64,000 nucleotides of DNA from Colias croceus (lineage: Eukaryota; Arthropoda; Insecta; Lepidoptera; Pieridae): contig NC_059551.1 in NCBI RefSeq assembly GCF_905220415.1, forward strand, positions 4,412,001 to 4,476,000. The letters run 5' to 3'. Shown piece by piece: positions 60,821 through 64,000 of the stretch (position 1 is the first letter of the stretch; the number at the start of each line of letters is the position of its first letter). The position numbers and the translations under genes were made by a program. The notes under the pieces were generated by a model. It searched no databases. It was given only the letters and a program-made list of their open reading frames with translations, and was not told where the DNA came from.

Positions 60821-61439
60821 AACTTTATAAGGACTTATTAGTTAAAGGTGTATGTAATGTGTCTGTGTCAAATATATGCAGATAAGGGTGCTTTATAAAT
60901 TAAGTAGATTTATTTTGAAGTAATTAATGTCTTGTATAATGAACGTCCAGTGGGACCTACAGTAATTTAAATAAATGCAGTTTAAATAAGAAAATATATT
61001 TACTCGCAATGTCTTTGTGTAGTTATTGGGAGTGAAATAAATATAAAATAAATTGTAGGTTACGTGCCGCCAATCATCCATTGTGCGTACTGCGTACAAA
61101 AAGGGAAATATATTATTAAAATATAAAAGTAGTAACCCATAACTTTGTATATTAGAAAGCCCGTCCATCTGAAGATTAAAGTTTGCAAAATTGATGTTTT
61201 GTTGTTCAGAAGCTAACAAAAAATTGCGGTCGAGATTTGTAAGATAGCCTTACACGCGCCGACCTCCCTTTTAAATTTTATTTCTCTTCAGGGATCTGTA
61301 CCTTAAACATCCCGAAGGTTTTGAAGGAAGGAACTTTCAATCTTACGTGATGTGTAACTTGTTAAACAAAGGAAAACTTTTGTCGTACATTCTGTTACGT
61401 GATGTCACGTTTGAGTTAATTTTATTTTGGTGCCAAATT
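60821..61439. other. Non-coding stretch, nothing recognised
   Basis: AT-rich with one chance - strand frame of 108 codons (60893-61219) lacking recognisable motifs. Confidence 0.5.
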
Positions 61440-61560
61440 AATTATTAACTTTAGAAATATGTTTAACACGCTTTTATATTAGCTTCACCTGTATGTTCGT
61501 TACCTACTCCTTTAGAATCGATTTTGACTTGCTGTAAACGTACAGATTTAATTCAAACTT
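61440..61560 (-). repeat. Interspersed repeat, probable non-LTR (RTE-like) tail, inverted copy
   Basis: Read on the - strand: AAGTTTGAATTAAATCTGTA, AAGTCAAAATCGATTCTAAA, AACATACAGGTGAAGCTAAT. Same family as 25365-25510. Confidence 0.5.
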
Positions 61561-61589
61561 TGTGTTTCTACAATTACAGTATATATATA

Positions 61590-61936
61590 TATTGATACCA
61601 CCTGCAGAATTCCATCACCGCACTGCTCGGCACAAACAAAAATATCATCGTCACCATCTCGATGCATGGCGTTCGACAACTGTGCGTTTTGCACGGCATT
61701 TCTTGCCAAGAACCACACTCTTGTGGAACAAACTACCACCTTCCGTGTTCCCCAACCAATATGACATGGGAACCTTCAAGAAAAAAGCCTACACCCACCT
61801 CAAAAGCCTTCTTCCACCTAAAAACCGGCAATACGTTCCCTAATGTTGTGAACTGTCATGGGCGGCGACCATCACCTACCATCAAGTGGGTCGCCTGCTC
61901 CATTGCCGGGGTTGCAATAAAAAAAAAAAAAAAAAT
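61590..61936 (+). mobile_element. 5'-truncated LINE (CR1/jockey-type) 3' end with poly-A tail
   Basis: The frame 61592-61843 reads LIPPAEFHHRTARHKQKYHR, HHLDAWRSTTVRFARHFLP, RTTLLWNKLPPSVFPNQYDM, GTFKKKAYTHLKS. I recognise this as the C-terminal end of reverse transcriptase frames of non-LTR elements common in Lepidoptera. After the stop comes a short 3' UTR (GGGCGGCGACCATCACCTAC) and a run of about 16 A. The core RT domain is absent, so it is a dead 5'-truncated copy typical of target-primed insertion. Superfamily placement is from memory. Confidence 0.8.
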
Positions 61937-63904
61937 ATATATTCTTAAGTTCATTATATCTTAACTAACCTACTCTTCGAATAAGTGAAATGCTCTTTTA
62001 CTCATATTCAAAATGTATGAAGATCTTGATAAACTCTGTACCTATACTTCTAAAGTAGTAAAATTAATTAATTCTCAGTTCTCGCGCCTGCTTGTATAAT
62101 TTAGTGTAATTAAAACTACTCTGCTGGAATTTGTGTGGACAAAAAGTTGACATTGATTTTGTGCGAGAAAAGTTCTTGTTTAGTTAAAAAAACTTAGCAG
62201 GAAAAGAGTAGTTATGATCTGTATTTAAATGTTTAAAAGTTAGCATACAAATCTAAATTTGTCATAGAAAAATAATATATTTTTTAATAATACGTGCATA
62301 AATAATTCTTTAAGCAACGATAATTATAAACAAGACACGTTAAAATAAATCCACGTATAACTTCTGATATCTATCATACATTTTACTAAATAATACACTT
62401 TCGTAAATGCACTGTTTTCTAAAATTTAAGGCTAAAATTCGACTGTTTTATCTCAATAATAACAAACAAAGCCGGGATTTAAATGAAAAATATTCAAAAT
62501 ATTTCCAACCCGATTGTTTTTGCAGATTGTACGATTGTAAACACATTGTTCAAAAACAAATGTACGTATTTATTTTTATAAAAATGGTTTTCCGTTTGCA
62601 TTTCAAGTGAAGGCTATCGTAGATTTTAGATTGGAGTAAATTATTCGACTTATAATGCCGTTATAGTAAAATGTATACTAATATTATTTGTCACATACCA
62701 ACTAAAAACAAAGGTCAATTATTATTAAGGGTAAGCTACGTAGAGCTTTAAAAATATTAAGTTAATTTCGAAATATGTGTAGGTATTACTACTTATTTCT
62801 ATAAAATAATCTAGCCTAGTCAATATCGTACCGTAACGGTAAATATACGAGTAGGTACCAAATTTCAAGTCATTTAGTCCAATTACATAGTCTTGCATAG
62901 GACAGGCGACACAACTGTTCATAGAGAGGGATATTAGGATTTTATGTTTTGATTTGGTTTGACAATTCGGAAACCACCACACATTATATTGATTAAATTG
63001 ATATGTAGTTTTATAGCATTGAATTATAATTAATTATCCATTAGTTATCATACAAATCGTCATTGTAAAACTGTTTTATGCTATTAAAACTTTCTTTCGT
63101 CTGTGGAATAGAAATTTTAAGACCTGATAATTAATTACTCCTATAATGTGTTAAATGGATTCCTTAAGTAGGTATTTACAATGTTATTTAAATTTTTCGA
63201 ATTAATCCGGCATTTTAGGATGTAAAAGTGTGATTAGAACAAGTTCTGATACAGTTCTTAGTCTAAAGAAATTTAAAAAGATATCTCATTTTGATAAGAG
63301 AAACACTAATGTCGTTTGATCCCGTACTTAACATTAATTAACATTAATAAGTATAGTATTCTTAATTGAATAAAATCACCACTTCAACGTAATATTTCAC
63401 GATTTGCTACAATAAAGCAGCCTAAATTGCTTAATAAATAATTTATAATCTGTAACACTTGAGCGAAAAGAACTCTGATGATGTGTGTGTTCGATGTAAT
63501 TGAGAAATATGTTTTGTTTTTGCATTACATGCAGCCAAATAAATAATAATTATGAAAAGAAGAATATGGGAAAAGAACTGCGAAATGTAGGTGGGCCGGA
63601 GTTAACAAACAAACACTTTTTAATGTATAGGTAATCAAGCATTTACGTAATATCATATATTATGTTTTATAATCTCATTATTTTATTTGCTGTTTATGGT
63701 TCTTATCAAAAGAAAACAAATCCTTCCTACAACGTGGGTCGTTCTTGTAATAAAACCGATTATGATAGCGGCAGTCGTAAAACCTGTGAGCCCTAAAATC
63801 AGCTCAATGGACAGTTATAACAACTTCCTAGTTTTTCTAATAAATTTATATCAATCGAGTTTGTATAAAATATTTTTTTTAATATAAACAAGTGATAACT
63901 GCGT
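61937..63904. other. Non-coding stretch, nothing recognised
   Basis: AT-rich with short chance frames, no splice-bounded exon or repeat end seen. Confidence 0.5.
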
Positions 63905-64000
63905 TAAAAACAACCGACTTCAAACTTGCACTTGCAAAATTTACAAATACCTACAGACAAAAATGCTCATAAAATAAAAACTACTGGGCCTATCCGAATA
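63905..64000 (+). repeat. Start of an interspersed repeat cut by the window edge
   Basis: AAAACAACCGACTTCAAAC is a sequence I associate with a widespread moth interspersed repeat. It runs on to the end of the window. Confidence 0.4.

Noticed and set aside
61662..61964. 100-codon frame overlapping the LINE end
   Set aside because: Alternative frame of the recognised reverse-transcriptase C-terminus that runs into the poly-A tail.
1..64000. CRISPR array, operon or other prokaryotic system
   Set aside because: No regularly spaced repeats with unique spacers, no operon-like gene packing, and the repeat content and splice-type signals are those of an insect genome.

Overview
The window looks like intronic and intergenic DNA from a moth or butterfly (Lepidoptera). 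It is AT-rich, has almost no long open frames, and carries many short interspersed repeats with the lepidopteran 'GCGGGCGAAGCCGCGGGC...CTAGT' end. It also holds long-arm foldback elements, a LINE 3' end of the type common in moths, Tc1/mariner and piggyBac-like DNA transposons, and one complete BEL/Pao LTR retrotransposon. There are no operons, no CRISPR array and no convincing functional tRNA or rRNA genes.

Layout. 1-8.3 kb: a 280-bp inverted repeat, a decayed Tc1-like transposon with a double-repeat (IR/DR) end structure, and several Helitron-like (Lep1-type) repeats. 8337-8415: a short GC-rich candidate coding exon on the + strand. 9.7-13.4 kb: a tRNA-derived SINE and a cluster of a small MITE built on GAAGTTTCACTTC. 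14.5 kb: an almost perfect 30-bp-stem hairpin. 18.5-19.8 kb and 23.8-25.0 kb: two large foldback elements with arms of about 350 and 480 bp. 27.9-35.4 kb: the BEL/Pao element on the - strand, with identical 217-bp LTRs, a 5-bp target duplication, an uninterrupted 1845-residue polyprotein and a frame-broken 3' segment that may be an envelope-like relic. 35.6-36.2 kb: a CpG-rich block ending in a consensus splice donor, probably a promoter and untranslated first exon. 49.4-49.7 kb: an exon with a strong splice acceptor and a short coding start. 55.0-56.6 kb: a piggyBac-like TTAA element. 60.4-60.7 kb: a TATA-bearing candidate first exon (MGQSAS...). 61.6-61.9 kb: a 5'-truncated LINE.

Reading the host parts together, the simplest model is one large + strand gene whose body lies beyond 64 kb, with alternative 5' exons spread across this window and long introns filled with transposons. 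Three candidate coding exons (8337-8415, 49553-49685, 60615-60672) all end after the first base of a codon, as alternative N-terminal exons joining one shared exon would. This is inference; I do not recognise the protein. The BEL element lies antisense to that proposed gene.
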